Notes: generated by a model not told the origin, from the letters alone. Counted from the first letter of the stretch, positions 1 through 9,103 are shown. The stretch is 64,000 nucleotides of DNA from DASWZN01 sp036404435 (GCA_036404435.1 DASWZN010000041.1:1-64000); one strand, 5' to 3'. Numbers and translations: made by a program.

Positions 1-1557
1 GAGGGGTGTCGCGGCGAAGACCGTCCCCTGCTGCGTTTGAATCACCTGGTTCAGCGGTTGGTTCACGTCATGGGAGATGGAAGCGAACGACCCGGTGAGG
101 CGCGCCAAGGCGTCATGCGGATTCAGCGGATTCGAATTGTAGGTGTCGCGGACGCCGAAGGTCCAAGTCAGTTTCTGCGTCAGCTTCCAGGTGTCCTGCG
201 CATAGAAGTCCACGTTCAGGAAGTTGTAGGGCTGCGAATTGGCTAACGGGAAGGTTTTCGAAGCCGTCGATGCGACACCGTAGATGAATTGCGGGAGGGT
301 CGTGTAGGTGACCAGCGGGACCGTGCCTTCGCCGAAGTCGTAGTCGTTCAGGCGTAGCAGCCGGCTGTTCGTTCCGAACCGGAGCTCGTGCGAGTTCACC
401 GTCCAGGCCAGATTGTCATTGATGAAAAAGCGGCTGGCGCGCCGGCCCTGCACCCACGTATTGTCGAGCCCCCCGAGCGTGGTGAACGGCGCATGGGCGC
501 CGCTGCCCTGGAGGACGATGGGAAACGCCGCCAGGGTGCTCTGAAGGTTGGCCGGCCCGAACAGGCTCGAATACCACGAGAACGCCGGGTTGAAGTAGTT
601 CACCAGGTGCCCGGAGAACACGTGTGTGTAGCCCGCCGCGAACGAGTAAAGGGGTTGCGAAGAGATGGAGTTGAACAGCGGATTGATCGGATCGGTGTAG
701 GCATCGGCCACTCCGGTGTCGGACTGAAACCGGAACCACGTGGTGCTCATGGCGTCGATGTTGTAATCGATGCGAGCCGTTTGCACCTGCTCGTGATCGT
801 CGCTCGAGTGGGAAACGCTCTGGCGGTTCGCGCAACCGTTTCCATTGGGCGGATTACCTCCTGCAGCGCTGCCATCGGCATTGAACGGACAGCCGAGAAC
901 CGTGAGCGGCGTCCCCGCGGTTTTGCCGTACAGGGAGAACATCTTCTGGTAAAACGGCACGAGCTGCGGCGCCGGCTGGTAAGTCGATCCGGTGATCGAG
1001 TCCACGCCACCCCGCGGCAACTGCCCGAGCACATAGCTCTGAAACGCCGGCGAGGGCACGGTAGTGGCCGTGACGATCGGGAGTGCGATCCGAACCCATT
1101 CGGAATCGAAGAAGAAAAACAGCTTGTTGTGGACGATCGGCCCCCCCAGGCTCCCCCCGAAGTGATTGACCGTGGAGCGCGGCTTGGTGTTTCCAGGCGT
1201 TGCGTTGGTAAAGAAATCGGCCGCACTGAATCTCGAGCCGTCCCAAAGCTCGTACAGGTTTCCGTGAAACCGGTTGGTGCCGGATTTCGTGACATAGTTG
1301 ACTTGGGAAGCGCCGTACCGGCCCTGATCGACCGCGTAGGAAACCGTGTTTACGGTCACCTCCGCGATCGAATTCAATCCCAGGACCAGATTGGTCGCCA
1401 GACCGCTATTGAGGTTGGTCAGCGGGTCGTTGGTTTCCAGGCCATCGACGATATAGCCGTTCGAAAGAGACGGCAGGCCATTGAACTGCACGTTGCCGTA
1501 GCCATTGGTCCCGCCCACGAAGTCGTTCCCGCTTTTGGGCTCGGTACCCTGTAGCGG
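1..1557 (-). pseudogene. TonB-dependent receptor (Oar-like), truncated fragment
   Basis: One frame is open on the minus strand from the window edge to a TAG at 1558-1560. It encodes the middle of a large outer-membrane receptor of the Oar/CarboxypepD_reg type that is abundant in Acidobacteria. Recognisable stretches include NGLPSLSNGYIVDGLETNDP, YVTKSGTNRFHGNLYELWDG, NHFGGSLGGPI and KLFFFFDSEWVR, which belong to the plug and early barrel. The N-terminal signal peptide, carboxypeptidase-like domain and first part of the plug are absent: the frame begins at PLQGTEPKSGNDF directly after the stop codon, and no homologous sequence follows in other frames. The C-terminal part lies outside the window. 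No start codon with a Shine-Dalgarno is visible, so I call it a remnant. The break coincides with the edge of the integration module at 1666-3834. Confidence 0.8.
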
Positions 1558-1665
1558 CTACCGCAACCCCGGCCCTGGCCCTTCGGCGCAGTTCCGCGAT
1601 TTATCGCGTGGCCTCTTGGCGGGGCTGGCGGGTGCGGTGTCGAAGCACTAGATAGCGAATTCGAC

Positions 1666-2289
1666 ATGTGCTCCACATTCGATCCCAAGCAGATCATTGA
1701 AACGCTTCAGCACTACCAACCGCCCAACGCGTTCCTCACTGAGGTGGCGCGTGCCGACAAGGTGCCAAACGAACGCTACTTCAACGACAACCGGTTCAAT
1801 AAGATCCAGGAGGCGTGGGTTGCTGGCCAGTGCGCCCTCAACCTCGAATCTCCAGGGCATGAGGTGGCAGTGCGGCTGGTTGAAGAGGAAGCAAGGTTTC
1901 CGGATTTCCGGTTGCTGATCGACGGCGTTGAGCACGAGTTTGAAGTCGCATCCAGGATGAAGCCAAATGAAAAACTTGGCCAAGAATACAAGATGCGGGC
2001 GAAGGACAAGTACCTTCTCACACCGTACCGGCCCGCTCTTGGTGAGAGACGGGGACCTTGCTGGGTCGCAATCGCTGTTCACCGTAAGGCGCGGAAGCAT
2101 TACGCCAGTCGTACCAACCTCCTGGTCTACGCCAACTTTGAAGCGAACGACCTCGATTTGGCACGGGTCCTGCAATTGAGTGGAGCAGCCACCCAATCCT
2201 TCTCGTCGGTTTGGGTGCTATGGGGCACCCGCCTGGCCAAGGTACACGATACCGGCATCTTCTGCCAGCCAAGTCTTGAGTGGCTTTAG
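1666..2289 (+). CDS. Unknown protein, PD-(D/E)XK nuclease-like pattern
   Basis: This is a 207-residue soluble protein I do not recognise by name. It has no signal peptide or membrane segment. Around residues 79-95 it reads FPDFRLLIDGVEHEFEVAS: a PD dipeptide, a short hairpin, then ExE in a hydrophobic strand, the spacing expected of the PD-(D/E)XK nuclease fold. The usual lysine is replaced by alanine (EVA); a later lysine (KPNEKLGQEYK) could substitute. Similar 'PDF...fEv' proteins are often annotated as hypothetical beside mobile genes. It lies between the truncated receptor and a recombinase, so it is probably cargo of the integrated segment. The nuclease assignment is inference from a short pattern only. 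Confidence 0.6.
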   Translation: MCSTFDPKQIIETLQHYQPPNAFLTEVARADKVPNERYFNDNRFNKIQEAWVAGQCALNLESPGHEVAVRLVEEEARFPDFRLLIDGVEHEFEVASRMKPNEKLGQEYKMRAKDKYLLTPYRPALGERRGPCWVAIAVHRKARKHYASRTNLLVYANFEANDLDLARVLQLSGAATQSFSSVWVLWGTRLAKVHDTGIFCQPSLEWL

Positions 2290-2527
2290 GCCCCCTCCCG
2301 GCCCCTGGGGGGCGCTTGCCGTGGTTCAGACCCTGCGACGGAATCAGCGCTGGTGAGCGGCCAGTTCGAGCGAAGTCCAGCACGCCACGTTCTTCAAGCA
2401 ACCCTGAGCAATGAAGAGCAGCACCGCAAAAGGGGCGCTCCGCGATTCGTAGCCAACGGCTGTTGAATCCAGGCGGCTCCGGGGTCGAGCATTGCGCCCT
2501 GAACCGAAACAGGTTAGGATATAGTAG

Positions 2528-2701
2528 ATGACGAAGAGTGAGATTCGGCAGTTCACCTCCTGGCTCGGGAAGCGGTCCTACAAAACGCGGCTGGAGCGGT
2601 TCGGGCTGGAGCGGCTCCAGGAGATCGCGCGAGAGAATGGAAGGAAGGGCGGGAGGCCGAAGGGCGGCGGGAAGAAGCGAGCGAAGAAAGGCGGCAAGTG
2701 A
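2528..2701 (+). CDS. Small basic protein coupled to the integrase
   Basis: This 57-residue protein begins MTKSEIRQFTSWLGKRSYKT and ends in a Lys/Arg/Gly-rich tail (GGRPKGGGKKRAKKGGK). The first 35 residues look helical; the tail would suit DNA binding. Its TGA overlaps the integrase ATG as TGATG at 2699-2703, so the two are translationally coupled. Small basic proteins before a phage-type integrase are often excisionases or directionality factors, but I see no clear winged-helix signature. A TAGGAT hexamer at 2515-2520 stands 7 bases before the ATG and may be a -10 box of a leaderless transcript. Confidence 0.65.
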   Translation: MTKSEIRQFTSWLGKRSYKTRLERFGLERLQEIARENGRKGGRPKGGGKKRAKKGGK

Positions 2702-3834
2702 TGGCGGTTTATCGTCCGAAGCGCAACGGGCAGGCGTCGAAGCATTACGTCTGCGAGTTCGTCTACCAGGGCAAGCGGTTCCAGGAATCGACCGGCGCCA
2801 TCAGCAAGACGGTGGCGAAGGAATACGAGAAGCGGCGCAAGGCGGAAATGGAGCGGGCGGCGGCGGGGTTGCCGACGGAGCGGAAGGCAACCCGCATCCG
2901 GACCGTAGCCGAAGTTACCAAAGCATACCTGCGCGGCTACAAGCTGAGTCACCGCCCCGCCAGCGTCGATTTTGCGACCCTGCGACTGGGCGTGGTAGAT
3001 CGGCTCCTGGGTGCCACGGTGTTGTCCGACTTAACGGAAGAGCGCATGCGGGAATACGTTCGCCAGCGTCAGGCGGATGGCGCAAGCGGGCGCACCATCA
3101 ACATGGAGCTTGGGGAGTTCTCGCGGGCGATTGGCCGCACGTGGCGCGAACTCTGGCCGCGTGTCAAGAAACTGGAAGAGCGCAAAGACGTAGGCCGCGC
3201 GATCTCGCCCGAAGAACAGGGAAGGCTACTGGACGTGGCCGCTACTCTGCGCTCGCCCGTGGTTCGCACGGCGATTCCGTTCCTGATGCTCACAGGTCTG
3301 CGTTCGGGCGAAGCGCTGGGACTCCGCTGGAGCCAGGTGAACCTCTTCGACCGCACGATCGTGGTGGGCCGTGCGAAGACTTCGAGCGGCACGGGCCGCG
3401 TTATCCCGATCAATGATGACTTGGCGAGCCTATTGGCCTCTCACCGGGCATGGTTCCTTGAACGGTTTGGAGAACCGGAGCCGGGTCACTACCTCTTTCC
3501 GTTCGGCTCACCGCAGCCTACGTCGCCGGACAGGCCGGTAACGGACATCAGTTCGGGATGGGACCTGGTGCGGACCGCCGCGGGCGTTTTCTGTCGGTTG
3601 CACGACCTCCGCCACACGTTCTGTACGCGCCTTGCGGAAGCTGGCGTCCCGGAGTCCACGATGCTCGCCCTTATGGGCCACATGAGCCGGGCCATGCTGG
3701 AGCGTTATAGCCACATTCGGATGGCGGCGAAACGAGACGCGGTAGCGGCAATCACACTGCGTCCGAGAGTCGAGAATTCCGAGGTAGTCCCTGTGAAAGT
3801 CCCTGTAGTGGAGCAGTCCGGCAAGATCCAGTAG
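2701..3834 (+). CDS. Tyrosine-type site-specific recombinase (integrase)
   Basis: This is a 377-residue phage-type integrase. An N-terminal core-binding domain (about residues 60-150) is followed by the catalytic domain with all expected residues: R201 in MLTGLRSGEALGL, H301 and R304 in HDLRHTF, H327 in MGHMS, and the nucleophile Y336 in LERYSHI. It cuts and rejoins DNA at short attachment sites. I prefer the ATG at 2701, coupled to the upstream small gene, over the GTG at 2698. The gene ends 21 bp before the 3' CCA of a tRNA-CAU gene, the typical position of an integrase relative to its tRNA attachment site. It appears intact. Confidence 0.93.
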   Translation: MAVYRPKRNGQASKHYVCEFVYQGKRFQESTGAISKTVAKEYEKRRKAEMERAAAGLPTERKATRIRTVAEVTKAYLRGYKLSHRPASVDFATLRLGVVDRLLGATVLSDLTEERMREYVRQRQADGASGRTINMELGEFSRAIGRTWRELWPRVKKLEERKDVGRAISPEEQGRLLDVAATLRSPVVRTAIPFLMLTGLRSGEALGLRWSQVNLFDRTIVVGRAKTSSGTGRVIPINDDLASLLASHRAWFLERFGEPEPGHYLFPFGSPQPTSPDRPVTDISSGWDLVRTAAGVFCRLHDLRHTFCTRLAEAGVPESTMLALMGHMSRAMLERYSHIRMAAKRDAVAAITLRPRVENSEVVPVKVPVVEQSGKIQ

Positions 3835-3855
3835 CCTGCAACCAATTGATTTTGT

Positions 3856-3931
<76 letters not shown>

Positions 3932-4000
3932 AGAGTGCTCTTACCTTAACGAATGTATCATGAAGCTCGCGGGCAACTTCAGCGCCCCGCTGACTGGCCA

Positions 4001-6031
4001 CTACTCGGCCGGAACCAGCCGAATTGCGCATCCTCCGCCGGGCGCCAGCTTCAGCTTCAGAACCGTCCCGGCGTCCACGCGCCTCTTTTCGAGGACGCTG
4101 TTCTTGGGCTGGGCCGCGGCGTTGGGACCGTCGGCGTAAATCTCCGCGTTGAACGCGCCGCTGCCGAGGAAGGTCAGCGGCAGGTCCACTTCGCGCGGGT
4201 CCCAATTCGTGATCGCGCCCACGTACCATTCCCGGCCGCTGCGCCGTGCGATGGTGATGTACCTGGCCGGGCGGCCGTTGATGACGCGGGTCTCGTCCCA
4301 CGTGGTCGGAACGGCCTTGAGGAATGCGAGCTCCTTCTGGCCGTCGTAGGCAGCGGGGTGGTCCGCCACCATTTGGAACGGGCTTTCAAATACGACGAAG
4401 AGCGCCGTCTGGTGGGCGCGCGTGCCCATCACCGAGGGCCCCAGGTTGCGCGCCTGGAATTCTTCCCGGGTGACGTTATCGAAGCCGCCGGGCGTGTAGT
4501 CCATCGGCCCCGCCAACATGCGGGTGAACGGCAGCGTCGTGTTGTGCGTCGGCGTCTCTCGCGCGCTCCACTTGTTGTACTCGGCGCCCATCACACCTTC
4601 GCGCGTCAGGACATTGGGGTAGGTGCGGCGCAGGCCGTCAGGCTTGAACGCGCCGTGATAATCGACCAGCAAGTGATGCGCTGCGGCCTTCATCGCCACT
4701 TCCCGGTACCAGTTCACCATCCACTGGTCGGCGCGGTCCATGAAGTCGATCTTCACCCCCGCGATGCCCCACTTTTCGAACTGATCGAGGGCGGCGTCCA
4801 ACTGATGGTTGATGGCGGTCCAGTGTGCCCAGAGCCAGATCCGGACGTTCTTCGAGCGCCCGTATTCGACCAACTCCGGAATGTTGACCTCCGGATTGAA
4901 CTTCGTGAGGTCCGTTCCCCGCGCGTATGGACCAACCGCCTCCGGAGGCCGGGGCCCGGGCGCCGACCACCCCGCGTCGACCAGCATGTACGGGAAACCG
5001 TTGCGGGCGGAGAAGTCGATGAAGTATTTCATCGTCTCGGTGTTCATGCCGCCCTGGAAGGGCTGGTTCTTGACCAGCGGGCCCGACCACCAGTCCCAGG
5101 CCGTCTTGCCGGGCTTGATCCAGGAAGTGTCGGCGATGGCGGATGGAGGGTTCAGGTTGACCACCATGTTCGATTCCACCAGCCGCCCCGGATCGTCCGC
5201 AATCATCAGCACGCGCCAGGGCGAGCGGGCGGGCGCCTGCCGGATCACGGAGATCAGCGAGGGCTCCACTTTGGGATCGATCGGCCACGGGATATGCGGC
5301 GCGACCGGGTCCTCCACGCGCGGCGCCAGGCGCGCCGTCAGCGTGTTCTGATCGGGCACCGAGTGCACGAACAGGCCGGCCCAGTCGTCGATATTCGCTT
5401 CGGTCAGTCCGACCCAGGCCACTCCGGGCACTTCGAGCAGCACGGGCAGCCCCACCAGATACTCCGGGTGGAGTCCGCGGATGGTCAGCTCGTGATAATC
5501 GTCCTCGCTCGAGGTCTGGAAATCGCGCAGGATGAGGGACCAGGTGGTGGCGTCGGTGGGGAAGGAGAATTCGGTCGCCTCGTTGGCGATGCGCATCTGT
5601 TTGACCGACGGCTGCTCCGGGACGACGTACCGGAAGGCGACTCCATCGTCGTAGGCGTGGGCTTCGATCCCCATCCGCCGGCCGCCTGCCGCTTCGACCG
5701 TCTGCACGAGGACGGCGTTGTAGTGGTTGCGGATGGGGTTCGCCTTCCCGGCGACCGACATCCAGGTTTCGTCGGCGCTCGATGTCTGCGACGATTCGAT
5801 GCTGACCGCCGAGCCGAGCACAGGCGAGCCAACGATCGAGAGGCCGAGGTTCGACCAATCGATCACTGGCCTGCCGCGAAACGCCACACGGTACGCCAGT
5901 TGGCCGCCGCGCACGGTCCCGATCGACATTTCGAGCGCGCCATTGGGCGATTTCAGGACAACCGGTTCCGTCTCGGCCGAGGCTGTGAGAGCCACGGCAA
6001 GCATGGTAGCGAGTTTCAGATGCGAGAGCAT
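4001..6031 (-). CDS. GH97 family glycoside hydrolase, secreted
   Basis: This is a 676-residue protein with a signal peptide (MLSHLKLATMLAVALTASA). The order is that of GH97: an N-terminal beta-sandwich (about 25-290), a TIM barrel with YMLVDAGWSAPG and WLWAHWTAINHQLD, then a C-terminal sandwich. Family members hydrolyse alpha-glucosides or alpha-galactosides in the periplasm. The strand motif GVKIDFMDRADQW carries an Asp where retaining GH97 alpha-galactosidase-type enzymes have their nucleophile; inverting SusB-type alpha-glucosidases lack it. VMGAEYNKWS supplies a candidate acid/base glutamate. A retaining enzyme is therefore likely. The start has a Shine-Dalgarno (GAGGTGAC before the ATG). 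It stands alone, with no SusCD-like partners near it. Confidence 0.9.
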   Translation of the reverse strand: MLSHLKLATMLAVALTASAETEPVVLKSPNGALEMSIGTVRGGQLAYRVAFRGRPVIDWSNLGLSIVGSPVLGSAVSIESSQTSSADETWMSVAGKANPIRNHYNAVLVQTVEAAGGRRMGIEAHAYDDGVAFRYVVPEQPSVKQMRIANEATEFSFPTDATTWSLILRDFQTSSEDDYHELTIRGLHPEYLVGLPVLLEVPGVAWVGLTEANIDDWAGLFVHSVPDQNTLTARLAPRVEDPVAPHIPWPIDPKVEPSLISVIRQAPARSPWRVLMIADDPGRLVESNMVVNLNPPSAIADTSWIKPGKTAWDWWSGPLVKNQPFQGGMNTETMKYFIDFSARNGFPYMLVDAGWSAPGPRPPEAVGPYARGTDLTKFNPEVNIPELVEYGRSKNVRIWLWAHWTAINHQLDAALDQFEKWGIAGVKIDFMDRADQWMVNWYREVAMKAAAHHLLVDYHGAFKPDGLRRTYPNVLTREGVMGAEYNKWSARETPTHNTTLPFTRMLAGPMDYTPGGFDNVTREEFQARNLGPSVMGTRAHQTALFVVFESPFQMVADHPAAYDGQKELAFLKAVPTTWDETRVINGRPARYITIARRSGREWYVGAITNWDPREVDLPLTFLGSGAFNAEIYADGPNAAAQPKNSVLEKRRVDAGTVLKLKLAPGGGCAIRLVPAE

Positions 6032-6057
6032 GTCACCTCAGCCTATTACATTTGAGC

Positions 6058-6110
6058 GAGCACCGAAAACAGGGCGGCGGGCCGCGCCCTGACGGTCGCG
6101 GTTCGGTGCT
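6058..6110. repeat. Intergenic palindromic element, copy A
   Basis: Between the GH97 gene and the M28 gene lie nested inverted repeats. The outer arms are AGCACCGAA (6058-6066) and TTCGGTGCT (6102-6110); the inner arms are CAGGGCG and CGCCCTG. The right part, CCTGACGGTCGCGGTTCGGTGCT, recurs almost unchanged at 31123-31145 and in a diverged form at 33451-33481. It is therefore one copy of a dispersed intergenic repeat. It may also act as a terminator for neighbouring transcripts. Confidence 0.65.
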
Positions 6111-6119
6111 GTGACCGCC

Positions 6120-7004
6120 TCAGGGTTCCAGGCGCCGGATGGTCGCGAGCACCACGTCCCCAACCACTTGGAAGCTCGCGGCGCTCAGCTTGTCCATGGT
6201 GTCCTGGTCGGTGTGCCACCAGGAGTTCTGCGGGCCGTAGTCGAAGTCGATCAGGTCCACGGCACTGGCGCCCGCTTGAGTGAAAGGGATGTGGTCGTCG
6301 AGGAGCGAGCTGGGATCGGTGGAGAAATACTTGTCCAGGCCGAGCTGGCCGGCAGTCTGCCAGACCATGCGCCGCAGCCACTCGGTGGAATTGCCATCGT
6401 TGACGAGGCTGAGGTCCCGGTCGCCGATCATGTCCACGTTGATGAGCGCCTTGAGCTTTGAGAGCGTCCCGTCGGCGGCCCATCGGGACGCCAGGTGACG
6501 GCTGCCGTAGGTGCCATCCGTATCCGACCATTGGGCGATCGCCTCTTCGCCATCCAGCCACACCAGGTAGATGTCGTTCTTGTGGGGCAGGCGGCTCACG
6601 ACCCGCGTCATCTCGAGCAGGAACCCGGTGGAGGACCCGCCGTCGTTGGCCCCTATGAAGTAGGTTCCGGGAATCGACTTGGTGTCGTAGTGGCCGGTGA
6701 TGGCGACGATCTGGCCGGAGGAGCCGCGGAACCGGGCGATGATGTTCTTCATCGCAATGGGGCCGAGCGGGGTCGAGGCGCGGAATGAGTCTTCGGTCAC
6801 CTCGCAACCGAGCGGCTTCAGTTCCGCGCGGATCAGGGCCTGCAACCTCCGGTTGGGCTCCGAGCCGGACGGGCGCGGCCCGAAGGAAACGGCTTTGCGC
6901 GTGAGTTCCAGGGCGGCCGCGCCGCTGAAGGCCGGTCCCCGACCCGAGTGGGGTGGCGCTGCAACGGCCGCGGCGATCAGAATCGCTACTGCTGCGAGCT
7001 TCAT
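6120..7004 (-). CDS. M28 family zinc peptidase / glutaminyl-cyclase-like
   Basis: This is a 294-residue secreted protein (signal peptide MKLAAVAILIAAAVAAPP). Zinc-binding and fold motifs of the M28 / glutaminyl-peptide cyclotransferase family are visible in order: GHYDTK, GANDGGSSTG, WLDGEEA, LINVDMIGD, LLDDHIPF and WWHTDQDTMDKLS. The DDHIPF and WHT..D segments are more typical of glutaminyl cyclases than of aminopeptidases, so N-terminal pyroglutamate formation on exported proteins is a real alternative to aminopeptidase activity. Its ATG overlaps the stop codon of the upstream methyltransferase gene by 4 bases (ATGA), so it is the third gene of the LysR-methyltransferase-M28 operon. Confidence 0.88.
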   Translation of the reverse strand: MKLAAVAILIAAAVAAPPHSGRGPAFSGAAALELTRKAVSFGPRPSGSEPNRRLQALIRAELKPLGCEVTEDSFRASTPLGPIAMKNIIARFRGSSGQIVAITGHYDTKSIPGTYFIGANDGGSSTGFLLEMTRVVSRLPHKNDIYLVWLDGEEAIAQWSDTDGTYGSRHLASRWAADGTLSKLKALINVDMIGDRDLSLVNDGNSTEWLRRMVWQTAGQLGLDKYFSTDPSSLLDDHIPFTQAGASAVDLIDFDYGPQNSWWHTDQDTMDKLSAASFQVVGDVVLATIRRLEP

Positions 7005-8068
7005 GCCTTTTTGCGTGCCTCAATCATCACGGTCGAGCCTGCGCGGCAGGAGGCTTCGAGAACGGTGAACGGCACCGCGGCCACCGCCAGCCCACACCAG
7101 AGCAGATCCTTCACCAGTTTCATTGCGGGCCGTTCCGTGGCGCCGCGCGCCCGCCGCACGGCGGGAGCGAGCGATGGAGCCAGGCTCCGGGCCAGCCCGG
7201 CCGGACTGTCGAGCAGGGAGAAGTGCTTTCGCCGCAGCACCTCAAACCCGGCAGCCTGAAGCAGCGCCTCCAGGTCGGAGGCACGGAAGTCGATGCGATG
7301 ACGGGGGACGTCGAGGCCGCTCCAGTTCTCTCCCAGGAGCAGAAACTGCCAGCAGGCTGCGTTGGGCGCTTGCAGGATCAGCCGCCCTCCCGGGCGCAAC
7401 AACGCGTGCGCGGCCTCGAGGGGTGGGAGAGGATGGCCGAAGTGCTCGATGACCTGGAGCATGATCACGGCCCGGCAACTGGCCGGGGCCAGAGGCGCTG
7501 CGAGCAAACTGGCGCAGGCCGACGGCGCGGCGTGCGCCCTCCAGTTGGCCGAGGCCGTCTCGACCGAGTCGTCCAGGCCGATCACGGGCAAGCCGCGCTC
7601 CGCCAGGACGCCGCGGAGCAATCCCCCTTCCGGGCTGAAGTCCAGCACCGGACCGGCGTCGCCGGCTTCCTCGATCGCGCGAGTAATGAAGCTCACGTGA
7701 TTGCTGAGCACGAAGCGGCGGCAGGCTCGTTCGAGGCGGCCGGCGGTCGAGTTCCCGACGGGCCAGCAAGCGTGGTGCTCGAACGTGGCCGGCGCCTGCG
7801 GGTCGGGGTCCAGACGAATGAGGCGGCACTGGGCGCATTCGACGATGCGGTACCTGTCCGGTTTGGCCCGGTGCACGCGGTCCCGTGCCTCAAAGAGGAT
7901 GCGCAGGTCGGGGCTCGAGCAGGCTGGGCACGGTCCGCCGGCCAGCGCACCCGTGGGACCGGGGTCTGCTTGGACCACTTTCTCTGCGGGATCGGGCAAG
8001 TGCTCCAGGTTCGCTCTTTTTGGAAGCGGGCGCAACTGGGGCCGCCGCTCAGGTTGTGGCGCGCGCAC
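7001..8068 (-). CDS. Class I SAM methyltransferase with N-terminal Cys motif
   Basis: This is a 355-residue protein. Residues about 30-75 contain two cysteine pairs (CPACSSPD and VECAQCRLIRLDP), the zinc-ribbon-like start seen in C-methyltransferase-type and Methyltransf_23 proteins. The SAM-binding region follows with VLDFSPEGGLLRGVL (a variant of the GxGxG loop) and IMLQVIEHFGHP, then LLRPGGRLILQAPN. A hydrophobic stretch near the end (LLWCGLAVAAVPFTVL) may anchor it to the membrane. It starts 5 bases after the LysR stop and overlaps the M28 gene. Substrate unknown; a sugar or lipid-linked substrate is a guess. Confidence 0.82.
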   Translation of the reverse strand: MRAPQPERRPQLRPLPKRANLEHLPDPAEKVVQADPGPTGALAGGPCPACSSPDLRILFEARDRVHRAKPDRYRIVECAQCRLIRLDPDPQAPATFEHHACWPVGNSTAGRLERACRRFVLSNHVSFITRAIEEAGDAGPVLDFSPEGGLLRGVLAERGLPVIGLDDSVETASANWRAHAAPSACASLLAAPLAPASCRAVIMLQVIEHFGHPLPPLEAAHALLRPGGRLILQAPNAACWQFLLLGENWSGLDVPRHRIDFRASDLEALLQAAGFEVLRRKHFSLLDSPAGLARSLAPSLAPAVRRARGATERPAMKLVKDLLWCGLAVAAVPFTVLEASCRAGSTVMIEARKKA

Positions 8069-8073
8069 AACGG

Positions 8074-8979
8074 CTACTTAGCGGCGACGGGCTCGGCCGG
8101 CTCCGGCTGGAGGTCGAGCAGATCGAGGAAGCACTGCGCGGCACGGTGGAGCTTCTTGCGGCGGCGGTGGATGATTCCGATGGGGCGGAGCAGCTCGGCG
8201 TCGATGGGGATCGCCACCAGGCGGCCGCGTTCGATCTCGGCGCGCAGCGGGCGCACCGGCAGGATGCTGATTCCCGAACCGAGCGCCACTGCCTCCTTAA
8301 TCATCTGCAGATTGTCGAAGTGCATGGCGAAGTTGACGGCAACGCCGTGGTCCCGCAGAAAGCGATCGATCCCCTGGCGGATCGGCAGGTCCTCGTCAAA
8401 GGCGATGAAATCGCAGCCTTCGAGATCTCCCAGCTTGACCACCGCCCGCCTGGCCAATGGGTGGGACGGCGCGGCCGCCACTGCCATCTGCTCGGTGCGG
8501 AAGGGAATGACGGCGAGCAGCCGGCTGGCCTGGGGGTAGCTGACAAAGCCGAGGTCGGCCCGGTCCGCCAGCACGGCGTCATAGACCTTGTCCGGCCGCA
8601 GGTATTCGACCTCGAGCGCGGCCTGCGGGAAGCGGCGCGAGAACTCCTCCTTGAGGCGCGACATCTCGGAGATCCCTACCGAGTAGATCGAGGCGATGCG
8701 CACCGTTCCCTCCACCTCAGCCTTGAGGCCCTCCAGGGCCACCTGAAACTCTTCGTAGCGTTGCAGGGCATCGCGGCACATCTGGAAGTAGATCTTGCCG
8801 GCGGCGGTGAGGGTGAAAGGCCGGGTTGAGCGGTCGAGCAGGGTCACGCCCATCCGCTCCTCGAGTTCGCGGAGGTGCTGGCTGGCGGCGGGCTGGCTGA
8901 CCCCGTTGAGCGCGGCGCCCCGGCTGACGCTTCTCTCCTGGACGATGTCGCGGAAGAGGAGCAGGTTCTCAAAGGTCAT
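8074..8979 (-). CDS. LysR family regulator, divergent from gltBD
   Basis: This is a 301-residue regulator with an N-terminal winged helix-turn-helix (MTFENLLLFRDIVQERSVSR, then GVSQPAASQHLRELEERMG) and a type 2 periplasmic-binding-like effector domain (about 90-290). It is divergently transcribed from glutamate synthase with a 340-bp gap. The same arrangement is known for Bacillus GltC and gltAB, where the regulator senses 2-oxoglutarate and glutamate. That a similar role applies here is inference from position, not from specific residues. It heads an operon with a methyltransferase and an M28 peptidase. Repeated GTTAT/ATAAC motifs in the intergenic region are candidate binding sites. Confidence 0.9.
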   Translation of the reverse strand: MTFENLLLFRDIVQERSVSRGAALNGVSQPAASQHLRELEERMGVTLLDRSTRPFTLTAAGKIYFQMCRDALQRYEEFQVALEGLKAEVEGTVRIASIYSVGISEMSRLKEEFSRRFPQAALEVEYLRPDKVYDAVLADRADLGFVSYPQASRLLAVIPFRTEQMAVAAAPSHPLARRAVVKLGDLEGCDFIAFDEDLPIRQGIDRFLRDHGVAVNFAMHFDNLQMIKEAVALGSGISILPVRPLRAEIERGRLVAIPIDAELLRPIGIIHRRRKKLHRAAQCFLDLLDLQPEPAEPVAAK

Positions 8980-9030
8980 GGCGTTATGCCTGAGGACTCC
9001 ACTATGGAGGCCGGAGGACCAAGGAAGAGC

Positions 9031-9050
9031 ATAACATAAGTACCCGTTAT
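9031..9050. promoter_or_regulatory. Candidate LysR operator, ATAAC-N10-GTTAT
   Basis: The sequence ATAAC (9031-9035), ten bases, GTTAT (9046-9050) is an interrupted palindrome of about the size of a LysR T-N11-A site. Further copies of GTTAT or ATAAC occur at 8983-8987, 9083-9087 and 9141-9145. On the minus strand a TTGACT (9058-9053) stands just upstream, so the palindrome overlaps the probable promoter of the LysR gene, consistent with autorepression. Direct pattern, inferred role. Confidence 0.5.
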
Positions 9051-9073
9051 TAAGTCAAGCCAAAAGTTTTCGA

Positions 9074-9103
9074 TTGACTAATGTTATGGACCTGAGCTAT
9101 TCT
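9074..9103 (+). promoter_or_regulatory. Probable gltB promoter
   Basis: TTGACT (9074-9079), an 18-bp spacer and TATTCT (9098-9103) form a sigma-70-like promoter pointing at gltB. A GTTAT motif (9083-9087) lies in the spacer and an ATAAC (9141-9145) lies downstream, so the divergent LysR protein could act directly on it. Confidence 0.55.

Noticed and set aside
3953..6055. A 700-codon plus-strand open frame opposite the GH97 gene
   Set aside because: It is a mirror of the real gene caused by GC-rich third positions. Its translation is Arg/Gly/Val/His-rich, with no recognisable domain.
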